Assembly: GCA_021209875.1 (NCBI GenBank)
Contig: JAGYVD010000009.1
Span: forward strand, 2,108,001-2,172,000
Direction of reading: 5' to 3'
Length of the DNA: 64,000 bases
From: Rosellinia necatrix
Lineage: Eukaryota > Ascomycota > Sordariomycetes > Xylariales > Xylariaceae
The position numbers and the translations under genes were made by a program. Each line of letters begins with the position of its first letter. The first letter of the stretch is position 1. This document shows positions 33,261-46,269 of the stretch, piece by piece. The notes under the pieces were generated by a model. It was not told the origin of the DNA and did no database searches. It was given only the letters and a program-made list of their open reading frames with translations.

Positions 33261-36200
33261 AACCAGCAGAACACCATATGCAGACTGTCCAGAGTGAGGT
33301 CTAGTCACTAGAGGGTAGCTAGATAGTTGAGTATAGAAGTACAGCTTAATATCATTGATTCCTGGGGCTACCATCTAATGTAGGAGGCCTTCAGTCCGTA
33401 TATATGTCACGGAACTAGTTCTAACCTAAGAACTCCACTAGGGCACGGGCCAGAATACTGTATATAAAAGGAGCGAGTAGCTGGCGACTGACCAAGTGAG
33501 GAACCTTCCCTCCTTGTGCAATAACATAAGTTATTTCTGGAACTACCAGCAGTACGAACTGTGATAATATACACAAATATGTCTCTAGAGCTACACCGTA
33601 GGGTAGCCAGTACCTCGGTATGTGCTTTATCTACCTGACACAGAATCGGAGGCTGAACAATTAATTTAGCAGTAGCCTAAACATCGATAGGTAATAAGAT
33701 ATTGTTTTCAAAAAGAAAGGGGTTATATACGCCCGACTCTGTCCCACCACAGACACCTGCAGACCAAGTACAGTACAGTACCAAAATGCAAAGAATGAAG
33801 TATGGCAGCTGCTGAGCATCCGGGGTACTAAGTCAACATCAATCAGGGGTGTTTGACGGGATATGATGCACGTATATATGGATGCATATATATATTAAAG
33901 AGAAAGAACACGTCGAAGGGGTCATCGCAGGGACAGTTAATTAATTCAAATTCAATCAGGGAGGGTGCTAGGTTGGAAGTAATTATTGCCCAGGAAGTAC
34001 TTGGCTCCTATCTAGGAAGGTGCCCTGACTACTCCCCTATCAACTCAGTTGGCCAACGCTGTTCGTCAACCAATCGGAAGCTTTACCTGTTAAAGTACAT
34101 CGGTACTTAATTATAGTTGTGATTGCCTACCTAGTCACGTAGGTAAAACTTGCTTAAGTATGCAGCTATAACTAGGACTGCAGGTAGACACACAGGTGCC
34201 GGTCAACTGATATTCTTCTCACACTTCATCCGCCCAAATTCCTCAATTATCGAGAAATAGAAACGAAATGATACAACGCTTGCATTGTAGGTCCCCATGC
34301 CACAATCCAAAAAAGATGAAGCAAGTTGCCTTATTAAAAATAAATATAGTTAGAGTAGTAGTTAAAGACATAGACAGTGGTTCCTTTTGCTCCGCCACAA
34401 TACGTTGTGACAGCACATAAGTGGGTGTAAATGGACAAATGCTCGACTTGATAACTTTCTGCTTTTGCTATCTTGCAACGTAGTGATATGGTACAGTGTT
34501 GAATTCTTGTTCTGCGACAGAGCTTGGCGACGGGTCGATCTACCTGAGCCCCTTTTGTCTAAGGCACTATCATTGCCTGAAAATATTCAAGGGCCTGCTT
34601 TGTCTTTCCCATGTCCCCTAATAACAGTGTAGACAGATAATATGGTGGGAGTGCTACATGGTGAAAGCATGGGATTAATGTTGACGCTGTTATCACCTGC
34701 CTTTGTGGAAAAGCTATGTACAGTGATGAAAGTGACTGAACGACATAAATGAAAAAAATATAATCCGACAATGTCCACAACATTTGGTGCTATATGTGCC
34801 AACGCCGGTTGTGTATCGCAAAAGGGGAAAATCCTCTCCATGTATAGAGAATAAACTTAGTGAATGGGGAGACGCTACTCAACAGTGCATGTATTAGATG
34901 ATTAATATTGTTTATTCTTGCTTGAAACATAATAAATGCAACTAGAATCAAGGATTCATGCTTGCTAGGGTGAAAAAATATTCACAGAGACTGATACGAT
35001 CGTCTACCTGCCTACATGCATGCCGATCCAAGGCACCAAGGTAGTCTGTGAGAACATACCTAGGTACATTCACTTGGTTAGTCTGTATGACCAGATCTCC
35101 TGATCCTGTACCTACCCCTATCAAACTAGGACCTCCCACCAACATTAGTCTACCCTTTTGTTTCATAGCTAACTCCCAGAGATCCCAAATAATCACCGAA
35201 TATCATAGATAATTACTGCTTTTACATTGTGGGAGCCAATGTTTACGTCATAGTACCGATAGATTATTACTGACGTATGCTTAAATTCAAAGCGAAGATG
35301 CGAATATAATAATGCCATTTTGATATCTGTGAACAGCGCCTGTAAAATATAGCGCAACTAATGAACAGAGTCTCAAAGGAAACCTAGCACAAGTTCCTCA
35401 ATGATGCTCCAACAACCCTTCCTTGAGTTGTTACTTTGTCCTGGATTTCAGTTATAGTCGGATGGCCTCCTCACGGAAGAGGTCACCAACTCCCGAATAG
35501 TTTTAGCCATCCATTCACTGCCAACGCCTCAACCAAGGCACTAACCTAACGAACTCATAATATCTCAGAAGACAACCTCACATTCTATTTCCTGCCTTCG
35601 TTTCCCGCCTTCTTCACTTCAAGTAAGAAGTGCTCCATCCCTGTCTACCTAGGTACCCCCAGGCCCAAAAGTTCGCCACTCCTTCCTAAGCTGCCTTCCG
35701 TGGCAGTTAGGAAGACTTGGAACTCGTTAGGTACCCAGGTACTCCGGTAACTTACCCAGGTAGCTTGTCATCTGCCCCAGCTTCGTTCTTGCCAAAGCAC
35801 GCTCACCCGACCCTCACCGCCAACCGTCGTAGCCAATGCCCTTGCAGGAACGCCCACCTTCCCATTCACACTCGTGCCGACGGTACTTCCCTAAGTGCGT
35901 TTGATAGCATATACAGGTACCTATCCAAGGTACTCGGTACTCTTCTAACAAGGGTGGTGTAGGAACCTTCCAAAGTTTCTACCTAGGTACCTAGAGCCTC
36001 TAGTGCTTCACTCCGTCGGCAACAGCCTTGCTCGACGCCCCACCCGTCGACCATAAAAAACCCCCTTGGTCGCCTTTCCCTTCCATCCATCTCCTCTTCT
36101 TCTTCCACCCCTCCACATTTCGATCAACTATTCAGGTTCATCCAACCACCCAATTCTTCGATCACCCATCCCAAACACCGTAGTATTATTGCGTTAGCAT

Positions 36201-37417
36201 TTTATTGCTATTCGTTTTCTTCGTGCGCTTCAAGTCTAAAGGCAATCTTGCGTCACTTCTACCGACAAAAGACGTGCCGTAGAGAGACGTAAGTACTTAT
36301 GCATCTTTCTTCACTGTCTTCGCATCTTCTATTTTGTCAATGGTATCAACGACCTCCGCCCGTCCACCCTCGACACCTGATGCTTCAAGCGATCACTTAG
36401 TCATTCCACTCTCTTCCCAACTTCTACTCTCCCCAATATAATATCTGCACGCTTCCTCCTGCCCCCCCAAACACCCACAATCAGAGGCTCTAGCTTCGTA
36501 CCCAAGTATCATTACCGCTTCCTTCTTCGAGATAATTATTCCGGTAGCCTAAACTCCATTTTGTGCGAGTGATAGATCCCTTTGCGACCTCGGCGTGCCC
36601 CCGCCACCATTCCGAAGTCACATTAGCGAGCGACAGCTTAGCAAGGACAGTTCATACCTATGCTACTAGTTCCTAACAACATCGACTAAGGTAAGTCATG
36701 GTACCACAAGTCTATTACCCTAACATAGAGCAAAGATCTGTTCAGAATCTCATCACCCTAGGTTCTACGTATCAACATCATCGCGATCTAAATCGTCGGT
36801 GCCCCGACTAAAAGGTACAGTGCTACCGTGCTCTTCAAAGTACTATCGAAGAACTCGATATTAACCGTAGTATCCTGCCTCACATTAGTTCTTGCAACTC
36901 AATTCCTTCGGTAAGGACTTCCTATGATGTGTTTAGGCTCCGCCACACATGTATACCAACAAGAACAACAACAATTCCTTTGATATTTATATTTGCCCTT
37001 GATCTCATGAGCTTTTGACCCACCACTTACCTTTTTTCTTTTAGGTCAATCACATACTCAAGTGCATCTCTAAAGAGCCGTGCTAACCCACAGACCATCC
37101 CCTCTGCCTAAGTAAGTCAGGATGTTATTCCTCCAGTACCCTACCTAACTTATGGCATCATCCTTATATAACATCATCATGTGCCCCTTAGCTTTATTTA
37201 CCTTCTACCCTTACAAGTTCCGTCGTGATAATCCATATTACCACACGTGCCACTGCTATATTTCGTCCTGTTGCTATTGTTCACATTCACTTGTATGAGG
37301 TTTCCTAACCCCATATAGTATCTAGGTCCATCTGATATATCTGCAACATCTGATCATTGGTTGATATAACCCCAAATACTCTCTTCACAGGTCATTATTT
37401 TCATCAATATCGATACA
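33261..37417. other. Long intergenic and probable extended leader of the AlkB-like gene
   Basis: 33261-35400 is AT-rich with no gene; a 75-codon minus-strand piece at 34783..34559 vaguely resembles TPR text but is bounded by stops. 35400-37417 is strongly pyrimidine-rich on the plus strand, with several GTAAGT-like donors (for example near 36289 and 36691) and CCTAGG palindromes. This looks like a promoter and spliced 5' UTR for the gene at 37418, which is inference. Confidence 0.45.
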
Positions 37418-39789
37418 ATGGCTTCCACCAACGTCACCGATATTGGTGCTGGATCTCGTCGGGTCAGTTTGCGCCTGAAGCGCAAGTCTGACGAGGGCAT
37501 CCAAGTTGCTACCCCTGAGAAATTGCAGAAGATTACTGCGACCCTTGCCATTCCCGTCGGAAAGCCTTCTGTTGCCTCCAACGTTCGCGCTGCCTTGTGC
37601 GACAGCATCGATTATTGGAAGGCACACCAAGGAGGCATTCATTCCCAAACCATGGTTGCCACCGGCATGCTTCTCAATGGCAAGACGACTCCTCGCGATG
37701 TCCTTCAAGCCCAGGTCATCATTACCACTGTGTATGTATCCACACTGCAATCCTTTACTTATACTCATATGAATGGCAAATCTTGTGCTGATACTACCGG
37801 GTGACAGTGGAGGTGGCCTGACAACTGCCGACGATGGCAAACACATCCGAACCGAGGATCAAAACGAGAAGTGCAAGAACCTCGTCACCCTCAAGAACGC
37901 CAAGAAGTTGGGACAGCCGATTGGAGTTGTAGTTGGAAAGCAATCTTCCAAGAAAGGTAAGAAAGTCACGTCACAATACATCACACACCCAACGTTGCTA
38001 ATCCCATCAGGCGAGTACATGAACAACCTCTTGTCTATCAAGCTCGACAACCACTACAACGTTCTCGACTGGTTTTTCATCACGGACATTTGGGAAGAGC
38101 GTCAGCCCATCCAGAGAGATGGTACGAGCTTTGTCCATTACGTCCTCCGCCTGCAGCTTATCGACTTGGACAACATGCCTTGGTGGGTGCCCGAGAATAA
38201 CACGACCGAGAATATCCACACGATTGGTGAGTTCAAGTGCAAGACCGTCACCTGCAAGGCCTGCGATGCCCCGAGCAAGGAGATCTTCAAGCAGGGATGG
38301 TGCTGCCTCGCGAAGACCTGCTCCGAGTTTTTCCGCTTCGCCGACTCTGATGTCGACACCGAGAAGCTCGAGTACAGCGAGTCCTTCCTCAACGAGAGAA
38401 CCGCCTGGTCTTCGGATCGCCCATTGAGCGAATTGGTTCCCCGCCTGCCCACTCTGGGTAAGAAGCTCTACGGTTCCGAAATTCAGTTCAAAAGAGGTAT
38501 CGTGTGCCCAACCTGCAATTACGCGTGCCGTCGTATCTCCTGGGAGGGTTGGCATTGCGAGAAGGGATGCGGCTTCGCGTGGCCCATGGCCCCCCGTGAC
38601 GTCCCCATGTCCGTGATCTGCAAGGAGAACGTCGTCTCTATGAAGGGCAAGAGCGCCAAGTTTTACGAGGTCGACTCTCGCATCCAGAGAGTCGAACATG
38701 CCGTTGCCGGATATGAGGTGACCACCTTCTACCTCCCGAATGCGCCCGAGGATGTTGACAACGCGAACTTCATTGGCTCCGTCACCGTTTTTCGACCCTT
38801 GAAGTCTACCCTTGAGCGAAAGGGGGGCTTGAATGACTTGTTCAACGAGATTCAGAAGACGACTCGTGAGGGCGATGTTAAACTGCGCCGTAACCCAGCC
38901 TTTTGCCGAGGTGAGTTTGCTAACAGACTTGTCAACCCCCTCTACCATCCTAACCAACCATCACAGGCTCTCACATGGAGGAATTGACTTCCCACTTCTC
39001 ATGCAATATGGTAAGTTTCTTCATATATGTTCGCCGGTTTCTGCTAATATTTAAAAAGGGTGCCGATTACAAGTTCGGTGTTGTAGTTGAGACTTCCAAC
39101 GGCTTTGATACCGCCCCCGACCCTGTCATGAAGGCTCTTGGCCGCCTCACTTGGAGTGGAGCAAAGGCAGTTGCCCTGACTACTGATCACATTGCATCCA
39201 AGGGAATGTCTGTCGATGCCGTTTCGATGCCCGATCAATTCGTTGAGTTCAACGAGCAGCTCATGCTCGGATACTTCCAAGGCTCTCAGATTAGCGTAAG
39301 TCTAACCCTTCGCTTCGAAACATCTCTACTCACAGGACTTTTCAGTATCATGACGATGGCGAAAAAGAGCTTGGACCTACCGTTGCTACTCTTTCCCTTG
39401 GTTCTCCCTCCATCATGCGATTCCGTGGAAAGAGAAAGGCCGGATTCGAGAACACCATTGGCAATGGCCGCGTCATGCTGTCTTTTGTTCTCCAGCATGG
39501 CGATATGGTTGTTATGCACGGCACCAAGATCCACAAGCATTACGAGGTATGTTCGACGCTGTCGCCTCCCCCAACGAACTAGCCAACTCGTAATACTAAC
39601 ATTTGATTCCAGCACGCCGTTTCCGCCTTGGGTATTCGCCGATATGCCCTCACCTGCCGCTACATTCGCCCCGAGATGATCCCCGACAAGGAGCGACGCG
39701 AGAAGGCGATCACGAACGGAAAGGTCCCGGCTCACTGGCAAGATCAGGCCTACGAGGGAGAGTGCGCCGACGCCTCTCACGACAATTAA
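37418..39789 (+). CDS. AlkB-like Fe(II)/2OG dioxygenase with Cys-rich zinc-ribbon insertions (7 exons)
   Basis: 673 aa from exons 37418..37731, 37808..37956, 38011..38910, 38967..39010, 39059..39295, 39346..39546 and 39613..39789. The C-terminal oxygenase core is recognisable: GSHMEELTSHFSCNM, YFQGSQIS|YHDDGE with the iron-binding His-x-Asp, LSLGSPSIMRFRGK, HGDMVVMHGTKIHKHYE|HAVS with the distal His, and RRYALTCRYIRPE with the 2OG-binding Arg. These are the elements of the AlkB-type superfamily. The middle region has CxxC pairs suited to zinc (KTVTCKACDAP...WCCLAKTCSEF; CPTCNYACRRISWEGWHCEKGCGF). The substrate is unknown; nucleic-acid demethylation is possible by family but unproven. Introns 2 (54 nt) and 4 (48 nt) are multiples of three without stops, so intron retention would be translatable. 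An upstream spliced leader is likely. Confidence 0.8.
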
Positions 39790-42700
39790 AGGCGCGAATA
39801 CGAACCAGAGTACCGGAAGCCGATTTGAAAGGCGACCCAACAACCCTCGGTGCTCACCTCGTGCTAAGGCAAGGAATGATAATTTTAACATCAATTTCCT
39901 GGCTTGGAAGGGTACACACATCTCGTACGATCTAGAGTTGCTCCTTGTGACGACTCTTGCTTAGTATAAACGGGAGATTTTGCTATATTGCTTTGGGAGT
40001 TCGGACAAATACGGAAGGGTTGATTTACATTTGCGATGGATTTTTTTTTTTTCCCGATGAGGGATACGCGTTTCGTAGCATATTGCATGAGCCTCTGATC
40101 TCTTGAGAGATCACATATCGACACGATATGATGGCGAGCTTGGGAGATGGATCGAGGATGCCTCAGGCTACATGGATATATGCTTTCATGGGTTATGGAT
40201 CACCGGGTTGCATTTAGGGCTGGTCTCTTAGAATTTTGCTCCCAGGCTTCACTTTCACAAGTGCTTAGGTAGCCGCACGGGTCCCAGGTAGTTCCACAAA
40301 TGCGTTGAGTTATTTTAACACTTGCGTCTAAATAGCCTGTGATCTGATGAATAATCGTAATGCTGTAAGACCTTGCCCCTTTCAGGTAGAGGCATGCCTT
40401 TTGTGGTTCCAGGCACTCCGGCTTGGAATCGCCCAAGCTTTTGCGTGATCAACTACCAGACGCCGCTGCTAAGTCTCAGTCTGTGCAACGTAACTCCAAC
40501 ACGACCGGCGGCGAGCGAAAAATGCTACACGGAACGCAAAGCCTGCTAGCGAGGGGAAAGGCGTTTTTGGGTGGCCCTTGGGATTCTGGGTAACATAAGT
40601 AGGACGTTGGACGATGAACGTTGGTTTTTCGGGAATGTATCTGTGTTTGGCAGACTACCAAGGGATGCACTTAGTGCAATCTTGAAGCCATATTACCTAG
40701 GACTTTGTGGCTAGCTAGATGTAGAGAAGTATCACGGTTCGAGACAGTCGTTTCTTTCGAGGTATTTTCAAACGAGGCCTACCTTGAGCGCTCAATGGAC
40801 CCAATACTACACCAAATTTCATGCGAGGGCGATGAAAGGGGGAGAAGAAGGGAACGGAGCGGAAAAAGGGGAGGGCACTGGACGATATGCTGCAGGCGGG
40901 TCAGCGATTAATTGTACTCATGATGAGGCTACAATATGTTTCAGTGGTCGGTTTTACGCTGGTGTATTTCACCACGGCTGCGACTATCTAAGGGTAATTA
41001 ACAATTTATAACACTCACGTACTAGCAGAGGACTGAAGGCGAAACAGCTGAATTGGTGAGCCTGGCAGCAACCTCGAAAAAGAGTAGAGGACTAGCATGC
41101 ATGGCAGGATGTGGGCTGGAGATTATGCTTGTGGGGAAAGCATCTTGTTGAGACGACGTTAGGCTACATTCTGGGATGCAATGTATAGTTCGTTTAGAGG
41201 TAGAGCGGGGGGATGGGGGGTGGGGGCGTTATTAAGCGACGGCGTGCGGTTTGCCAAGGTGAGGCTGAAGAGGGATGTCTGTAGATATATTTAGTTAGAT
41301 GCAGGAGGAAGAGAGTTGGGTTAGTTGGGTGTTGGCGTAGAACATTTCTGGAAGGTTTCCATGAGTGTAAAAGCCGTAACAAATCATCTCAAGCTCTCTA
41401 GACCCTAGACTCACGATACTAACCACGACTGGATGACTTACGTTGGCGGCTGCGATTAGCCTATGACGTTGGCTGATTTAAACTTAACCTACCTACCTAG
41501 GTATGCAGGCAGCCAGTTATCAGACCCGATAGTCGGCCCGAAATAGCTATATGGGGCGCGTTGAGCACGCCATGGCAGGATAGACCTGAAGGTGACGTTA
41601 CTGTGCCTGTTACTCAAGCAGTAATCATGAGATAGAGATTAGCTGGCACGCGAGGTGGTTTGACAAGTAGATAGTATACTGCGTTTGGCTCGGTCTTACT
41701 ATATGATGTCGGGGATGGGGCGTTCTGATGAGGTGTCTCACGTGTAGCATGCTGCTATACTGGTCGAAGAGGGGTTGGAATGTGCAAGTCGATCCGAATA
41801 TAGTATCCGTGGAGATAGGGAATGCAGGCGTTGGGCCGGTGTGCTAACCTAAGATGGATCGGTGCTAATTATGTAAGGACCATACTAAACTGTATATGTG
41901 CTAACTGCATGGTCAGGCTGTCGATCATGTCATCGGTTAGAGCACTGCTGATTATTTTTATCGCCGGCGCAACAACTATACACAGCCAGGTCGCTTTTGT
42001 GTTCCACGTCTGTGATATCAGCTCAAAGCAAATGGGTCCAAAGCAGTATTTATTGGGGATTTTACCAAGGCTTGGATGATAATGGTTTAGTGCTAGAACA
42101 CCAGTGGTAGGGTTCTTCAATACATAGATATTCTTGGGCATTATTAGACATGGGTTGAAGGGATTGGATTGGTGGGTGCCTCATCAAGAAATTCTTTTTT
42201 TTTTCTTTTTTTTTCTTTTTCTGTCTGTCTCTGTGTAAACATATTCTTTTTAGGTTGAATATTGCCGACCTTTAGCTGTGTGCTTGAGTCTCATCTCGGT
42301 TAATGCTTTTGGGCGGTTGCGGATGGTAAGGAGAACAGGTCCCGGTGTATGCGTCAGTGCAGCTAGGTAGTTCTCGTCTGTGCTGCGTGTTCTATAGCAA
42401 CCTACTTAGAGAGCGCCTGAGTAGTTAAATGACGCAAACCGTTGCATTGATATCACAGGACTGGATAGGGGGACATTACTTGTGACGTATGCAAGGGCGC
42501 GCCATATAAGTCACATTGATGCGGACTGCTGATCGCTAGGACGATGTTGAAGATCAAGCTTTTGCCTCGTCCTAAATTTCAACTCTGCCCAGAGGGCGAG
42601 ACCAGTCCGGGGTTGTCGCATTAGCTTGGTTTGTCGAGGGGCGGCATTGTGTAGTGTATGAAGGATAGCCTGCCTGGGGTTTCTGAGATGAAGTGCATCC

Positions 42701-43931
42701 GAATTGGTCAGTTAAGCGAGGAATCAGAAACAATGGAATCTCGGGCAGCGGGGCAGGACCGAGGAAATTGTACCCTGACGTAGGCGAAATCCTCCCTCAA
42801 CTGACCCTTGAGGTCCATCGCGGAATGGGATGGAGATGATAGATGGGTGCCTGGAAGTAGTTAACCACAGATGGATGTTGGCAGACGAGGGGTCCATCCA
42901 ACTAACCTAACCTACCTAGGTACGAGCCTTAACTGCTTTTGCACCTGTGCAGTAAGTTGGGTACTTTTTTGTAAGGCGCGCTCCACTGCACTACCGGCAT
43001 GGGAAGCGGGTCTCATTGGACCCTATTATAAGGCATACGCTAGCTCTCTTGCGGGACTAGACCATCCTTCATTCATCTTGGCAGAAGTTAAAATGATTCT
43101 ACACTATGATGAAACGATTCCTCTCCATGTCGGTGAGTTAGTGTATGTAGTTAGTTATTCTCGGTCCGGCACTTGCTCTATCCTATCTGAACCATTGCTG
43201 GTCTTTCTGGGCAGATACACCACTCTACACCACTCTACACCACCCTTTACATACTACTACTGCCTACCTAGGTAGTTACTTGAGGAATATAATTCATATG
43301 CGGTGTACTGTGCCTACCTAGGTACCTAGCGTGTAAGTAGGTACTTAGGTAGTAGGTATGTGCTGCATGCAGCAGCATAGCATAACCTACCTACCTACTT
43401 ACCTACCTAGTGAATAGAAGTGGAACATCTGTTCCGGGCCCCGGCCAGGGCTTTTACCGTCTGCGTTACATATAAGCCTCCCTTTATTTATCTTTATCTA
43501 TCTTCCCACCTTGAGAATTCCTGGGGGGGAGGGCGGCCGGGGCCTTTGTCTGCTACATAGAGGTAGGTAGTATAACGAGGCGCCTCTCCATCCCGGCAGG
43601 CAGAAATTCACCGCACGGTCATCCTCGGCGCGCAGCTCGGGTGTGGGCATCATGCATGGCTACATGACCGTCGTATGCCAGTTAGGCATCGCTCGCCGTG
43701 CTCAATCAACTGACACCTGTCTGGTTTGTTCGTCCGCCCTTCTTCACAGCTTGGCTATGCAATGGACGGTCGCTGGGCAGGTCCTAATGCGGTCACGCTC
43801 ACTGGCGTCGGTCTCGTGTTGGGCTGATCTCAAGTTAGCCTCGGTATGTAAGGAAGTAAGTAGTAAGTAGTTAGTGCGCATATGTATCTAGAAACTGGTT
43901 TAGAGGCGCCAAGTTCCAGTGTATTGAAGGG

Positions 43932-43986
43932 TAGTGGAGTGTAGTGTAGTGTAGTGTAATGTAGTGTAGTGTAGTGTAGTGTAGTG
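43932..43986 (+). repeat. Pentanucleotide microsatellite (TGTAG)n
   Basis: About ten tandem AGTGT/TGTAG units with one variant (TGTAA), followed by a palindromic GGTATAC pair at about 44009-44023. Confidence 0.85.
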
Positions 43987-44653
43987 CAGCGTAGCATACA
44001 TAGCTCGGACGGTATACGGTATACATACCGGGACCGCCCGCATTGTTATTCCTAATTCTGGCCAATACATACACATACTACGGGACGATCGCTTAAGACA
44101 GCCTCGGCGGACCCGTGGGGATGGACTTGCTTACGTACATCTCCACAGCATCAAGACGAAAGGACAAGGGTGGAGTGACAGCATCCAGTGTAATGTACAG
44201 ACACACGTACCTACGCTATATAAAAACACGACATATCGGAGTCATTCCGCTATCGCGTGGAGAAAGAGCATCGCCAAGATATACATAGAACGTGTTTGTT
44301 TGGGATGGCACAAAACCCTGCCCTTAGCTCCTTGGGGGACTTCATCAACCTACCTACCTACCTACCTACTTACTTGTACATACACATACACACATACATA
44401 CAGACTTACATTATGGATTGGTTGGACTTGAGATATGCGCCGCGGCTCAAGTGGTACATAAAGTACGGCTTACTTATTTGGAACCAAACGCGGAGGTTGG
44501 GGATTATATAAATTATATAAATACTTACATTAGGAAAGTAACCAGGCAAGGTACAGATGCAGTGATGCAGTTGCAGTTGGTCCGAAGCTTGGTCGCATCG
44601 CAGCCAACTATAACTAGCAATTACAGTATGAGTGCACTACTGGTCGATGTAAA

Positions 44654-44692
44654 TAGGTAGGTTAGGTAGGTTAGGTAGGTTAGGTAGGTAGT
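44654..44692 (+). repeat. Tandem GTAGGTTAG repeat
   Basis: Four head-to-tail units of GTAGGTTAG-like sequence, degenerate relatives of the TAGG-containing palindromes nearby. They are not the TTAGGG telomere unit. Confidence 0.8.
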
Positions 44693-46014
44693 TGAATACA
44701 CGCTTATTTGTTGTCTGTCCTGTTTTTGGCACGCTATCTAAATCGGTCATCTTGGCGAGCTCATTGGCTGGCTGCCGTTCCCGGGATCATTTCTCCCTAG
44801 GAGAGCGTCAAGCTGGAGTCAAGAGACAGACAGAGGATCGGCGGGCTGAGCGCATCAATGCAACATCTTAGCTCGCTTGGTGGTTGGTGGGAGATTGCGG
44901 TAGGACATGCCATTTTCCAAGACACATAATTACTCCATTAATGGGCGCCTTATATACACTACATAACGGATACAACACACATCCGCTCTGCACACCGATG
45001 TGCCTTAGCTGGTTTATTATTAATCCGAGTGGGATGCGGGCCCGGGATGGCATCGACGGCGCCCCATGCAATCGAGGGATGCGAAGGGGTTCAGCCGCTC
45101 GCGCATGGATCAAATCATGCGTCAGAACCCGGGTTTGCACGGCGACCTAGTAGCCTTACGGACAAGCATGACGCCTTCTCGCGCGGGATGCTCACCTATC
45201 CCAAGTGAGATCGTGAATGCCAAGACACAGATGACTTCGAGTCTAATTAAGTCATCCATTATTACGAGGGGTCGATACCGCTTAGGGGCTGCATTCGATC
45301 TGTCCATTGCTTGCTCTCGGGCGAAGACGTGCGTAGACGATTCCCTATACTTGACAGGACGAAATCAGCGGCATCGAACTGGGGACCCTGGCCGTTCCAT
45401 CCCCTTTCCCGCAACGTGGTGGTCAGGGAACAGACCACGAAGTCTGGGTCCTCTCAGCTGTACCGCCATCCGTCATTACGGGATAATAGGAGGGGTGACG
45501 TGGGTTGCATTGTGAATACACGAGGAGGCTGGCTTTTACGACCTTCGATATCCTTTCGATCACCATTGTCAAGCACACCCCTTTAACCAACACGAATTGC
45601 TTGCGCCCTCCGGAGAATGCCAAGGAGCGCAGGGGCCATTGGCTAGAAATATAGTGCCATGGGAGAGCAATGGGAGAACGTTGCGCAGATGGGGTCTGAC
45701 GGGGCATTGGAACGATGACTCTTCACATTTGAGACAGACCGGGCTTTTTTTCTACTCTATAAATCTAGGACTTATTATAGTCTACATCGTCGGTACATAT
45801 ATAAGCTTTGACAGCTGCACTTCCTTGGAAAGAGAGTTCATGGCCCTGTCACGCTCCATCATCAACGAAAGAAACCAGAATCTAGACTAAAAGCTCGCTT
45901 CGACAACAACTAGCGAAATTCCTCTCCTCCCTCGCCGTTGCGTGGTTAGAGACACGCAACGCATTTCTACACGTCATTTACGCCATCTCCGTACTTAGGA
46001 ATAAAGCCAGAACA

Positions 46015-46269
46015 ATGGCTTGTAGAGGCTGTGATGCTCTCCCGCCCCCGTACGCCTTCAAGCTAGCCCTTGAGGGCGCCGACGGCACTGCGGGATCACA
46101 TAACAAAGCCCTCTGCGTCTCGTGCAACAACAAGTCCGAATCCACGGACAACAAACAGTCGTCGTCGTCGTCCTCCTCCTCCTCGAAGAGCACCGGCAAG
46201 CGACCAGCCAAGCATAAATGGGTATCGTGGGAGCTGCAACTGAACGGCGAGTTGGTTGTGCGGACGTGA
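46015..46269 (+). CDS. Small Cys- and Ser-rich hypothetical protein
   Basis: 84 codons starting MACRGCDALPPPYAF. It has two CxxC pairs (residues 3-6 and about 39-42) that could hold a single zinc ion, a run of nine Ser encoded by TCG/TCC repeats, then a Lys-rich patch and a hydrophobic/acidic end (WVSWELQLNGELVV). Codon use is strongly C/G-ending, like other genes here. A TATAAAT element lies near 45758, about 255 bases upstream. No homologue is recognised and no intron is seen. It is a plausible real small gene, but chance coding is not excluded. Confidence 0.5.
   Translation: MACRGCDALPPPYAFKLALEGADGTAGSHNKALCVSCNNKSESTDNKQSSSSSSSSSKSTGKRPAKHKWVSWELQLNGELVVRT

Larger units (their letters stand above)
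39790..46014. other. Long gene-poor region rich in short repeats
   Basis: Over 6 kb without a supportable gene. It contains clusters of CCTACCTAGGTAGG-type palindromes (41487-41504, 42905-42923, 43263-43275, 43311-43329, 43385-43412), a TGTAG tandem (about 43932-43986), CTAC and GTAGGTTAG tandems (44347-44370, 44654-44692) and poly-pyrimidine runs (42193-42231). Short frames at 42871-43275, 45066-45515 and similar lack motifs. Confidence 0.55.

Noticed and set aside
34559..34783. Minus-strand piece with TPR-like text (LLLGDMGKTKQALEYFQ)
   Set aside because: Bounded by stops, too short, and no neighbouring exon; at most a relic.
44654..44692. Interstitial telomere repeat
   Set aside because: The unit is GTAGGTTAG-like, not TTAGGG.
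45300..45400. Minus-strand TTCGAT-containing stretch resembling a tRNA T-arm
   Set aside because: No cloverleaf can be formed.
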